The notes under the pieces are model-generated. The model did no database searches. It was not told the origin of the DNA and was given only the letters and a program-made list of their open reading frames with translations. Below are positions 15,969-23,807 of a DNA stretch of 49,426 nt, one piece after another. The stretch's first letter is position 1, and each line of letters starts with the position of its first letter. The DNA comes from an uncultured Nitrospira sp. (GTDB lineage Bacteria; Nitrospirota; Nitrospiria; Nitrospirales; Nitrospiraceae), in the NCBI GenBank assembly GCA_902500805.1, contig CABVSA010000023.1, forward strand, positions 1-49,426, written 5' to 3'. The translations under genes and the position numbers were made by a program.

Positions 15969-16718
15969 TTATAGATGACGGTTAATTCCAGAAATGGAAC
16001 CTGAAATCGCGACTAACCAAGGTAGTACGCCCATTATCTTGTCAGACTTCCCTATGTTGCATTTGGCACACAATATCCTGACGTTCTTTGCCGAAAGACT
16101 GCTTCCCCCCTTTGAATAAGGAATATCATGATCATAATGGAGGTTCTTCTGCGATCCGCACTCGACACACTTCCCATGGTCCCTCTTCCAAACATGAACT
16201 TTTACTTCGGTTGGAATTATCCTGGTATGGGGCAACTCGGTGATGCGGCCGAAAGATTTCTTTTCGACAGGTTTCAGGAAGAACTTGAAGACTTTTCTTT
16301 TTCCATCTAGCAAAGAGAAGTGGGCGTCGAGAAGCTCGAAAAATCCTTTGTAACACCATACCCCAACAGCAATTTTCTCATATACTTTAACCAGCTCGGC
16401 TCTTTCTCTTAAGCCTGTGCGAAAGTCCATAGCTGCTCTGAAGAATTTCCCATTCTCCGTCCATGATCCCTTTGGCGTTGTTAATGGCTGATCGACTTCC
16501 TTGGGGTTTGGGCAGTCTTTCGTCCGTGGCTGGTCATGGCCTTCGTACATAAGAATCCCTGTCGTCTTGTCTACGACGTCTTCGTAGGGAGCATTTGTGC
16601 GTTGAGACATTAGGAGCACTGAATACTCCTTCCCAATTCCAAAATTCATTCCTTTCTGAATCATGACACGTTCTGCGCTGATCAGTTGGTGGTAGCTAAT
16701 GATGTCATCAACATTCAT
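15969..16718 (-). CDS. SRA-like/HNH endonuclease, candidate modification-dependent restriction enzyme
   Basis: 249 residues from ATG 16718 (AGAGG just before; the frame extends to TTG 16736). Residues about 25-150 resemble an SRA/YDG domain: YSVLLMSQ, TGILMYEGHDQ, NGKFFRAAMDF, VKVYEKIAVGVWCYKGFF and RKVFKFFL. Residues 170-225 are an HNH nuclease with zinc Cys pairs C184/C187 and C217/C220 around HYDHDIPYSKGG and N212. SRA plus HNH is the plan of type IV enzymes that recognise modified cytosine and cut DNA. No methyltransferase is adjacent, as expected for type IV. The SRA call is from pattern only. Confidence 0.75.
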   Translation of the reverse strand: MNVDDIISYHQLISAERVMIQKGMNFGIGKEYSVLLMSQRTNAPYEDVVDKTTGILMYEGHDQPRTKDCPNPKEVDQPLTTPKGSWTENGKFFRAAMDFRTGLRERAELVKVYEKIAVGVWCYKGFFELLDAHFSLLDGKRKVFKFFLKPVEKKSFGRITELPHTRIIPTEVKVHVWKRDHGKCVECGSQKNLHYDHDIPYSKGGSSLSAKNVRILCAKCNIGKSDKIMGVLPWLVAISGSISGINRHL

Positions 16719-16736
16719 ATGGCCTCTGTTTGCCAA

Positions 16737-17038
16737 AGTCTCTACTGCTAAATATCATACGACAATCAGCCGGTTGATCTCTATTGGAGGGATGATTTCC
16801 TTGGTTCTGTGTGCCTACAAGTGTGAGCTTGTAAAGTGCGTCGCTATTTGAATCGGTGTCATGAAACATTGCCCTGCATTGAATGGCTTAAGTTTGGAAA
16901 TGCTTTTGAGCTTATGGTGGGATGGGATTGGGGAGTAAGGCCGTTTCAGTTAGGAAGGGGTTGGAGGCCGCTGGCATGGCTTCTTTAATCCGTTCCACCT
17001 GAATGACGGTGAACTCGTCGCGTCCTTCCATCGGCAGA
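16737..17038. other. non-coding spacer upstream of the HNH gene
   Basis: No supported gene. A 39-codon minus-strand frame (from MEGRDEFTVIQV, about 17018) follows the XRE antitoxin remnant but matches nothing recognised. No clear promoter for the HNH gene was found. Confidence 0.3.
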
Positions 17039-17046
17039 TTATCGGA

Positions 17047-17127
17047 TTAGGCTGCTGCCTTTTTGACCCGGACTTCTGCCCGATGACCGGTTGCGGCCAG
17101 GACCCGAATCAGCACATCGGTCGGCAT
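17047..17127 (-). pseudogene. C-terminal tail of an XRE-type antitoxin
   Basis: A 26-codon frame from ATG 17127 reads TDVLIRVLAATGHRAEVRVK, then KAAA and stop. This is the typical end of short XRE/HigA2-like regulators that pair with RelE/HigB toxins. The helix-turn-helix part is absent because the sequence upstream is a HEAT-gene fragment. Confidence 0.5.
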
Positions 17128-17284
17128 TGTCGGGGTCGAGAATTGCCTGGAGTGTTTTGGGTAGGTTGTAGAGTGGTTGTATCGTGCGTTTGTCGGAGAC
17201 CTTACCGGGCGCGCACGCCACCTCCGTCAGGACGGTCCAGTCCGTCTTTGAATCTTGAAGTTTTGTCAGCAGTGGCAGAGCCAT
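17126..17284 (-). pseudogene. fragment of the HEAT-repeat gene
   Basis: LPLLTKLQDSKTDWTVLTEV, DKRTIQPLYN and LQAILDPDN match residues near the C-terminus of the intact HEAT-repeat protein encoded at 22716-23807. The match stops at PDN and switches to the XRE antitoxin tail. Confidence 0.8.
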
Positions 17285-17305
17285 ACACGCGTCGCCGCTG
17301 ATTCT

Positions 17306-18592
17306 TTACTCAGGCAGCAATTGTTGGGTTGGGCTTTTGGACTCTAATGCTGTGAGTTCGAGCCCCGCGATTTCTTGGAGCGATTTTCCTGCAATCGCTT
17401 GTAAGTCACCATACATACCAACAGTAGCTTGCATCACTCGCTCGATCTGTTCCTCTCGCTTGGCCCATTGCTTCGTGATGGCTTTCTTTTCCCGGTCCAG
17501 ATCCTCCTGCATTGAAGAGAACGCCTCGACAATGGCTTCGACCCGATGGCGGAACCGCGGGCCGGTGAGATACTGATAGACCATTTCGGTCTTGGTCTGT
17601 TGGCCATCAAGTGCTTGCCGAGCCGAGGCGAGTTCGATTAAGGAATGGCGGAGAGCGACTGCCAAGGAGAACACGGACTTTGCGTTCGTGACCCAAATTC
17701 CATCAACCAGATCAAAAGACTCAACGTCCTTGGGAAGAGTCTGACTGACAATGACAGCGATTTCAGCCTTCGCAGTCCGTTGGTCGTCGCGAAGTTTGGC
17801 CAGCCAGCCGTCGCTCCAATTTTTGGTTCGCTTGGATTCCCATAAGATCGTGCCGCAGACCTGACCGAGAGGCCCCATGACTCGCTGGAGTGCATCTCCG
17901 CCGAATTCACCTTTGGGCACAGGTTCGATCGTGTCCCGCGGGAACTTTGCTCTGAGTAACGCTTCCAGTTCTAGTTCCTGAACTTCACCCTGGAGTTGCT
18001 GCGACCCCTGTTCCGCCCTGCGTTTGAGTTCCTCGATCTGGGTCTGCATGGAGGCGATGGTTTGCTCCTTCTCCATGACCTTGAGCTTCAGGCCTTCCTC
18101 GGCTTCCTTCTTGGCCTGTTCGCGGGTGGCCAACAACCCATCCTGCACGCGCCTTTCGACCGTGAGTTCCAGCTCGCGCTTGGCATCGTCCAGTTCACGC
18201 TTTTGCCGGATGAGATCGGCCTGCGCCTGCTGAGCTTCGGCGAGTTTAGCGTTCCGCTGCGTGAGGACGTCTTGGAGTTCGGCCAGCTCTCTGGCCTTCT
18301 GATCGATATCTGATTGCAGAGCAAGTTTCGCCTTCTTGGATTCCTCGCTGGCAATCTTTGCTCGTTCCATTACGAGCTTCTCGGCAACCTGATCGTCGAT
18401 GGCCTGCTTGGCCTTCGAGACGGCTTCCTCCCGCTCGCGCAGCACTTCTTCCTTTTTGGCTATGTCTGAATCTTTGAGCGCCAGCCGTTTTTCATAGTCA
18501 CGACGGGTTGATTCGATCAACGGAGCCGCCAGGGATTCTGTCAGCTTGATCTCGGTCTTGCAGTTTGGGCAGGTAATAGTGGGCTCTGACAT
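17306..18592 (-). CDS. DUF2130 protein (coiled coil plus predicted nuclease-like fold)
   Basis: 428 residues. An N-terminal zinc-ribbon-like start (ITCPNCKTEIKL) is followed by a long coiled coil (about 30-210, rich in Lys/Glu/Ala heptads). The DUF2130 domain (about 215-370) contains EFGGDALQRVMG, GTILWESKRTKNWSDGWLAK and AEIAVIVSQTLP. The Asp/Glu-x-Lys layout (ESK) suggests a PD-(D/E)XK-type fold, as in RmuC-like proteins, but activity is unproved. It occurs singly in many genomes and in mobile regions. It lies next to the candidate SRA-HNH enzyme, which may or may not be meaningful. Confidence 0.85.
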   Translation of the reverse strand: MSEPTITCPNCKTEIKLTESLAAPLIESTRRDYEKRLALKDSDIAKKEEVLREREEAVSKAKQAIDDQVAEKLVMERAKIASEESKKAKLALQSDIDQKARELAELQDVLTQRNAKLAEAQQAQADLIRQKRELDDAKRELELTVERRVQDGLLATREQAKKEAEEGLKLKVMEKEQTIASMQTQIEELKRRAEQGSQQLQGEVQELELEALLRAKFPRDTIEPVPKGEFGGDALQRVMGPLGQVCGTILWESKRTKNWSDGWLAKLRDDQRTAKAEIAVIVSQTLPKDVESFDLVDGIWVTNAKSVFSLAVALRHSLIELASARQALDGQQTKTEMVYQYLTGPRFRHRVEAIVEAFSSMQEDLDREKKAITKQWAKREEQIERVMQATVGMYGDLQAIAGKSLQEIAGLELTALESKSPTQQLLPE

Positions 18593-18698
18593 AAAGAATT
18601 CCGGGTTATGCTGGAGTATCTATCGGGGCAATTCCTACGCTCAAGGAGAGAATTAATCAACAGTCTAGAAGGGAATCGATGCCGTGTCCCTCATCGAC

Positions 18699-19016
18699 CT
18701 ATTTCTCTGTGGCCCCGTGTGCAAGTCCCCATTGATGGATAGCCTCCACAATCGGCTTGAGGCTCATACCCAAAGGCGTGAGCGAATATTCCACTTTCGG
18801 AGGCACTTGGGCGTAGATGCGTCGTGTCACAAGACCGTTCTGTTCCATATCTCTGAGCTGTTGCGTCAAGACCTTTTGGGTGACGCCATTGAGCGCACGT
18901 CGCAACTCAGCGTGGCGGTGCACCCCTTGAAAGAGGTACCACAAGATGATGATCTTCCAGCGCCCACCGATGAGTTTGACGGCTGATTCTGCCGGGCATG
19001 ATCGGCTGGTAGCCAT
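18699..19016 (-). CDS. HxlR-family transcriptional regulator
   Basis: 105 residues from ATG 19016; a GTG start at 19043 in the same frame is possible. The winged-helix signature is intact: CPAESAVKLIGGRWKIIIL, GVHRHAELRRALNGVTQKVL, TQQLRDMEQNGLVTRR and PPKVEYSLTPLGMSL. The Cys in SCP near the N-terminus is the residue used for thiol or electrophile sensing in some relatives (YodB/QorR type). It is divergent from the pirin gene, its probable target. Confidence 0.9.
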   Translation of the reverse strand: MATSRSCPAESAVKLIGGRWKIIILWYLFQGVHRHAELRRALNGVTQKVLTQQLRDMEQNGLVTRRIYAQVPPKVEYSLTPLGMSLKPIVEAIHQWGLAHGATEK

Positions 19017-19166
19017 CGGTCTGCAACTCCCTTCGGTTTCCACATGGTGCCTACTGCACCGGATGGTGCCGTCTTGTTTTCACGGCGATCCGTCTTATAC
19101 CGAATTGGGTGTGGCAAGCCAAGGTCAACGTATCGACCCAGGCGTTATTTAGAAAGGAGATCCATT

Positions 19167-19922
19167 ATGATGATCATGCCCAACACGCCAACCAAGAAGC
19201 AGGTGGTGGAGATCCGTCGCAAAGCCGATCGATTCCATACACAGATCAGCTGGCTGGATTCTTGGCACAGCTTCAGCTTCTCGCAGCATTATGATCCGCT
19301 CAATATGCACCATGGGTTGCTGCTCGTCCACAACGACGACATCGTGAAGCCGAACAGCGGCTTTCGGACCCATCCGCATCAGGATATGGAAATCGTGACG
19401 TGGGTCCTGGACGGGGAACTGGAGCATAAGGATTCGCAAGGCAACAGCGGAATCCTCTATCCGGGCTTGGCTCAGCGGATGAGTGCCGGCACGGGCATCT
19501 GGCACAGCGAGATGAATGCGCAAGGCGACAAGGCGGTGCATTTCATCCAGATGTGGGTGCCGCCGGATCAAGAGCGTGTTGCCCCGAGCTATGAGCAGCT
19601 CGATATTAATGCGCAGTTGGGTATGGGAGGACTCGTCCCGATTGCCTCCGGTCGCGGGCATGGAGCGGCCATTGCGATCAGGCAGAAAGGAGCCGTGCTC
19701 TGGGGCGGACGGCTTCGTCCCGGCGAGACCGCGCTCGTCCCTGATGCGCCCTATGTGCATGTCTTTGTGGCGAAGGGGGCCGCCGAGCTTGAACAGGCCG
19801 GTTCGTTGCAGGTTGGTGATGAGGCCAGGCTCACCGCAGCCGGGGGTCGACGCCTGACGGCCGGGAAGACCGAAGGGGCGGAGGTTTTGATCTGGGAAAG
19901 CGACGCGACCATTGAATTGTGA
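19167..19922 (+). CDS. pirin-family protein
   Basis: 251 residues from ATG 19167, chosen because AAAGGAGA lies 6 bases before it. Bicupin fold; the N-terminal cupin keeps the metal ligands H69, H71, H113 and E115 (THPHQDMEIVTWVLDG, GTGIWHSEMN). Bacterial pirins of this type (YhhW-like) bind Fe or Mn and some have quercetinase activity; many are induced by electrophile or redox stress. Paired head-to-head with an HxlR regulator. Confidence 0.93.
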   Translation: MMIMPNTPTKKQVVEIRRKADRFHTQISWLDSWHSFSFSQHYDPLNMHHGLLLVHNDDIVKPNSGFRTHPHQDMEIVTWVLDGELEHKDSQGNSGILYPGLAQRMSAGTGIWHSEMNAQGDKAVHFIQMWVPPDQERVAPSYEQLDINAQLGMGGLVPIASGRGHGAAIAIRQKGAVLWGGRLRPGETALVPDAPYVHVFVAKGAAELEQAGSLQVGDEARLTAAGGRRLTAGKTEGAEVLIWESDATIEL

Positions 19923-20106
19923 TCAGGAGGAGTGACGTGAATGAGACGATAGCGTGAGCGGATGGGTTGCGAACCAGGAGCGTGATAATTCGATCGACTT
20001 TCCTGGGCAGTCTCATGTAGAGCAGAATGGGATCTCTCCATGATGCCCGCTCTCGGACTACGTTTATCCATGGGCTGAGTACGGGGCGCCACGTGAACGC
20101 ATTGTC
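19923..20106. other. spacer between pirin gene and SDR remnant
   Basis: No supported gene. Together with the following remnant it makes a gap of about 400 bases before the DUF5069 gene. It may hold degraded upstream parts of the oxidoreductase seen at 20107-20283, but no frame is convincing. Confidence 0.3.
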
Positions 20107-20283
20107 TTGCTCTTTCCGTCCGCTAATTTCTTTGCCGGTGAACGGACCGGACAGTTCCGACTTGGCACGGACCAATTGTTGAGAGATGCGAAGGGTGAAA
20201 GTCGAATCTCTGTGGAGGATTTTGCGTTGGCGATGATGGCTGAGGTGAAACATTCACAGCACATTCGCCAACGTTTCACGGTC
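20107..20283 (+). pseudogene. C-terminal remnant of an NAD(P)H-binding oxidoreductase
   Basis: ANFFAGERTGQFRLGTDQLL, RDAKGESRISVEDFALAM and HIRQRFTVGY match the end of YwnB/NmrA-like NAD(P)-binding proteins, which normally stop just after VGY. Here the stop is lost and the frame runs into the DUF5069 gene. The N-terminal Rossmann part is missing. Confidence 0.65.
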
Positions 20284-20331
20284 GGCTATAGACCCATCAC
20301 CGACGGACGGAAGATCAAAGGAGGGCGCACG

Positions 20332-20793
20332 ATGAATACTGATCTCGAGAAGGTCAAACAATTGGCGAAGGATCTCCGGAAAACGTATCCTCGCAGTCCT
20401 AGAGAAAAACTCGGCGGTTACGTAATTGCGGCGCGGTGTGTCGACAAGTGCAGGGCCTTTCTCCTGAACATGAACGGCGAGTACAACTATTGGCCCTGTT
20501 CTCTGGCGAGCCAGTGGTTCGCCTTCACCGGCATTACACCGGAGCAATTTAAAGACGTGGTAGCCACAGGCGCGGCAGACGACGAGATCGCCCGATGGAT
20601 CACCGAACATTCTCAGGTGAAAGATGCGGACGAGGTTCTGAAATGGAATAACCGGCTGCGCGACATGAGACTCAGCGACATGAATCTCCAGGCACAACAG
20701 TATTTAGAAGACTATGTCCCGAAGTTTGTGCCCGGCCATCGTCCGGTCTACGTGTGGTTCGACGTGTACGATCTGGAAGAAAGACGGCTCTAA
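20332..20793 (+). CDS. DUF5069 protein
   Basis: 153 residues from ATG 20332 (AAAGGAGGG just upstream). The frame is open further upstream only because it continues the oxidoreductase remnant. DUF5069 pattern: DLRKTYPRSPREKLGGYVIA, ARCVDKCRAFL, DEVLKWNNRLRDMRLSDM and FVPGHRPVYVWFDVYDLEE. The family is uncharacterised and often next to small stress or redox genes. Confidence 0.88.
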   Translation: MNTDLEKVKQLAKDLRKTYPRSPREKLGGYVIAARCVDKCRAFLLNMNGEYNYWPCSLASQWFAFTGITPEQFKDVVATGAADDEIARWITEHSQVKDADEVLKWNNRLRDMRLSDMNLQAQQYLEDYVPKFVPGHRPVYVWFDVYDLEERRL

Positions 20794-20992
20794 TCAGTGC
20801 GAACGTGGTCTTAGCGGCGGGTGACAAGGTCAGAGAATGGTGGCGGTCTAGGAATTCGACGCTCAAGCGGCAGCGATAGTGGGCAATCACGTTCGGCTTG
20901 CCGATCAATGAGCCGATCTGCACGACTTTCTACAAGCATGCTGATGATTGCCTCGTACCTGTGGGGCGGTCGAGCTGAAGTGACGGAGAACA

Positions 20993-21568
20993 ATGGGCAA
21001 GACACGCCTAGAGGCGTTTAGTGATGGTGTTCTGGCCATCATCATCACCATCATGGTGCTGGAAATGAAGGTGCCACACGGAGCTGAGCTTGCGGCATTG
21101 CAGCCGCTGATCCCGGTCCTTCTCAGCTATGTGCTGAGCTTCGTGTACCTCGGTATCTATTGGAACAACCATCATCATCTGATCCATGCGGCACGACATG
21201 TCAATGGATCCATCATGTGGGCCAATCTTCATCTCTTGTTTTGGCTTTCATTGATTCCCTTCACGACCGGCTGGATGGGCGAGAATCATTTTGAGCCTTG
21301 GCCCGTGGCACTGTACGGGACGGTGTTACTCTTTGCGGGGATCGCCTATTTCATGCTTGCCAGAACCCTCATTGCCGGGCATGACAGCGATTCGACTCTT
21401 GCGATGTCAATCGGCAGAGACATGAAGGGAAAACTGTCTCTTGCGGTATATGCGGCAGCCATCCCGTTGTCTTTTGTGCGACCTTGGATTGCTTGTGCCT
21501 TCTATGTGCTTGTGGCTATCATGTGGCTGGTGCCAGACCGCCGAATTGAACACTCCACTCACTCCTAG
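20993..21568 (+). CDS. TMEM175-like (DUF1211) potassium channel family protein
   Basis: 191 residues with six predicted membrane segments. The family signature is at the start (RLEAFSDGVLAIIITIMVLE), followed by YLGIYWNNHHHLIHA and LHLLFWLSLIPFTTGWMG. Bacterial TMEM175 proteins form tetrameric K+-permeable channels with the FSDG motif on TM1. The ATG at 20993 has CGGAGAA upstream. No partner gene nearby. Confidence 0.92.
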   Translation: MGKTRLEAFSDGVLAIIITIMVLEMKVPHGAELAALQPLIPVLLSYVLSFVYLGIYWNNHHHLIHAARHVNGSIMWANLHLLFWLSLIPFTTGWMGENHFEPWPVALYGTVLLFAGIAYFMLARTLIAGHDSDSTLAMSIGRDMKGKLSLAVYAAAIPLSFVRPWIACAFYVLVAIMWLVPDRRIEHSTHS

Positions 21569-21660
21569 ACATCTCACAGAGGTTCTACATCCGAGTACAG
21601 CACCGTCAGCACAATGGGCTATGGCCATAGACTGAATATATGCGGGCACTCCTAGCTGAA

Positions 21661-21828
21661 CTAATCCCACGTGTCGCACTGCTTGATCGACCAAAACACG
21701 GCTTCCTTGAGCTTTTTTAGAGGCACGTTATCAGGATCACGAATCGCCTGGAGTTTCTTGTCCAAGTCGTAGAGCGGTTGAATCGAGCGTTTGTCGGGGA
21801 TCTTGTCGAGGGCCCAGGCGACCTCCAT
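21661..21828 (-). pseudogene. fragment of the HEAT-repeat gene (3' end)
   Basis: MEVAWALDKIPDKRSIQPLY, DLDKKLQAIRDPDN and KEAVFWSIKQCDTWD match the last 55 residues of the intact protein at 22716-23807 almost residue for residue, including the stop region. The reading frame upstream (to 21894) is unrelated. It sits about 1 kb downstream of the parent gene, beyond the Phd/PIN pair. Confidence 0.82.
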
Positions 21829-21937
21829 ACTGAGGTGGCCAAGCACTTTTGGCGACAGCTTGAACGTTTCCGTGAAGTGAGCCGTTTCAGCCAATCAATT
21901 CACGAAGAATCATCTCTTTCAGACGCGGGCTACAATC

Positions 21938-21966
21938 TTGACTTAGTCATGTTGTTAGTCTAGTAT
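21938..21966 (+). promoter_or_regulatory. sigma-70 promoter of phd/PIN operon, predicting a leaderless mRNA
   Basis: TTGACT (21938-21943), 17 bases, TAGTAT (21961-21966). The start site expected 7 bases later is the A of the ATG at 21973. TTAGTC occurs twice in and around the spacer and may be part of an operator. Confidence 0.65.
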
Positions 21967-21972
21967 AAGACC

Positions 21973-22221
21973 ATGATTCGTATCAATGTTCATGAAGCCA
22001 AGACGCATCTCTCTTACTATTTGACCAAGCTCAAGAAAAACGGGGACACGATCATTTTGTGCAACCGCAATCAACCAATCGCGGAAATACGCCCATTGCC
22101 TTCACCCCAAACCGGGAAGCGTCCCATCGGATTGGCGAAAGGGCAGTTTTCTGTTCCTTCATCGTTTTTCGAACCTCTCCCCGACGACGTCCTTGATGCT
22201 TTTTCCGGCAAGGCGACATGA
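21973..22221 (+). CDS. Phd/YefM-family antitoxin
   Basis: 82 residues. The N-terminal DNA-binding part is INVHEAKTHLSYYLTKLKKN, GDTIILCNRNQPIAEIRPLP; the C-terminal part FFEPLPDDVLDAF is the usual toxin-wrapping segment of antitoxins paired with PIN toxins. Stop overlaps the toxin ATG (ATGA at 22218-22221). It probably represses its own promoter. Confidence 0.92.
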   Translation: MIRINVHEAKTHLSYYLTKLKKNGDTIILCNRNQPIAEIRPLPSPQTGKRPIGLAKGQFSVPSSFFEPLPDDVLDAFSGKAT

Positions 22222-22604
22222 AGCTTCTCCTGGATACCTGCACCTTTTTATGGCTGATTACGGATGATCCGGCGCTTTCGAGCAAGGCGCGGGATCTTTT
22301 CGCGGACCCTGCCAATGAGGCCTATCTCAGCACCGTCTCCGTGTGGGAAATCGAGGTGAAGTTCGGTCTTGGCAAGCTCCCACTTCCACAAGCCTCCGAA
22401 CGCTTTATCCCTGCGCAACGTGAACGACATGGGGTTGCCACATTGCCGTTGGAGGAACAGTCGGTATTCTATCTTTCTCGGTTGCCGTCGCTTCATCGAG
22501 ACCCGTTCGATCGTATGTTGATCTGCCAAGCCATTCACCATGAACTCACCCTGCTCACGCCTGATCCCATGATCACGCAATATGCCGTGAAAACGGCCTG
22601 GTAG
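22218..22604 (+). CDS. PIN-domain toxin (VapC-like ribonuclease)
   Basis: 128 residues. The PIN acidic residues are present: D6 in LLLDTCTFLW, E44/E46 in VSVWEIEVKFGLGKL, D96 in HRDPFDRMLICQA and D114 in LLTPDPMI. This variant belongs to the Sll0205-like PIN group paired with Phd-type antitoxins. It cleaves RNA when free of antitoxin. The operon looks intact and functional. Confidence 0.93.
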   Translation: MKLLLDTCTFLWLITDDPALSSKARDLFADPANEAYLSTVSVWEIEVKFGLGKLPLPQASERFIPAQRERHGVATLPLEEQSVFYLSRLPSLHRDPFDRMLICQAIHHELTLLTPDPMITQYAVKTAW

Positions 22605-22715
22605 GCGAGCCTGCCGCATGCCCATGTCATAGCCCCACCCTATATATGGCTGTAGTGGAAACGATCTGAGTGTGGAATAGAAATGGGGACGAGACTGAAT
22701 AGATGATGACTGATC

Positions 22716-23807
22716 TCAGCTGTACTGATCCCACGTGTCGCACTGCTTGATCGCCCAGAACACCGCCTCTTTGAGCTTCTTCAGCGTCATATTGTCCGGA
22801 TCTCGAATGGCCTGGAGTTTTTTGTCCAAATCATAGAGCGGTTGGATCGAGCGTTTGTCGGGGATCTTCCCGAGCGCCCAGGCCACTTCCGTCAAGACCG
22901 TCCAGTCCGTCTTCAGATCTTGGAGTTTGGTCAGTAACGGCAAGACGACCGATGCGTCCCCATGGAGGCCGCCGATCTGCCCTAAGGACTTTGCTGCCGC
23001 AGCCTGAACCTCCAGCTGGGGAGAGCTGTTCATCAGCTCAACGAGCAGAGGGATGCCGTCTCTGCCGAGATTGCCGATCGCTGCGAGGGCTTGTCTGGCT
23101 AGATCGCGGTCTTTGAGCGCTTCCTTCAACTTGGGCATCGCTTCATCGGCCTGCATGTCGCCAAGCAGCGAGATGATTTTCAGTTTTCTGGCTTGGCTGG
23201 TGTCCGGAGAGTCAAGCAACCTGAGCAGTCGATCCGAATGACCCCATTCCGCCGCCAGCAACAAGGGAAACTCATACTTTTCCAGAGCTTCCTGTAGCTT
23301 CGTTATCGCATATTGAGCGGCATCCGGGGCTTGTGCCGTTAGGGCGGCAGCCACGGCATCCTCGAAGTCCGTGCGTACTTCCTTTTGCCACTTAATCTTC
23401 ATGCCTCCGAGCAGGTACGACAGCTGACAGGCGGGGCCTTTCCAGAGCCGAGATGGGGCATCGGGAAGGTCTGCATCTCCACCAGTGACGGCGGTGCCTT
23501 CCCAGGTCTTGCGTTGTTCGCACTTCACGCGAACGACGACGTCATGCGGTTGCCCAGCCTGGCGAACGGTCGAGTATCCGACCTCAGCCAACCGTCGAAC
23601 GGCGGTGTCGATGAGGGGTGTGGAGTCCGTTGTGCCTTTGTCCGTGAGGATCAGTACATCAACGAAGACGGTCTGGATCTTCTCCAGTTGAGTCCGTTGT
23701 TCGGGTGTAAAGTACTCACGGTAGGCCAACCCGGGAGACGCAAGCAGACTCAATGCAAAAGTGGAGAGGAGTATTGGTACGACAACCATACGGAATGGAT
23801 AACGCAT
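22716..23807 (-). CDS. exported HEAT-repeat protein
   Basis: 363 residues from ATG 23807 (GGAG 7 bases upstream); the frame extends to 23978 without support. A signal peptide (VVVPILLSTFALSLLASPGLA) is followed by an N-terminal domain of about 170 residues (EQRTQLEKIQTVFVDVLIL) with no recognised family. The C-terminal half is HEAT/PBS-lyase-like repeats (KLKIISLLGDMQADEAMPKL, DLARQALAAIGNLGRDGIPL, AAAKSLGQIGG). Probably periplasmic protein-protein scaffold. Pieces of its 3' end recur at 17126-17284, 21661-21828 and possibly 13071. Confidence 0.82.
   Translation of the reverse strand: MRYPFRMVVVPILLSTFALSLLASPGLAYREYFTPEQRTQLEKIQTVFVDVLILTDKGTTDSTPLIDTAVRRLAEVGYSTVRQAGQPHDVVVRVKCEQRKTWEGTAVTGGDADLPDAPSRLWKGPACQLSYLLGGMKIKWQKEVRTDFEDAVAAALTAQAPDAAQYAITKLQEALEKYEFPLLLAAEWGHSDRLLRLLDSPDTSQARKLKIISLLGDMQADEAMPKLKEALKDRDLARQALAAIGNLGRDGIPLLVELMNSSPQLEVQAAAAKSLGQIGGLHGDASVVLPLLTKLQDLKTDWTVLTEVAWALGKIPDKRSIQPLYDLDKKLQAIRDPDNMTLKKLKEAVFWAIKQCDTWDQYS

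Noticed and set aside
20113..20793. Single 228-residue gene covering the oxidoreductase remnant and DUF5069
   Set aside because: The first part is a truncated family end and DUF5069 has its own strong ribosome-binding site at 20332, so they are listed separately.
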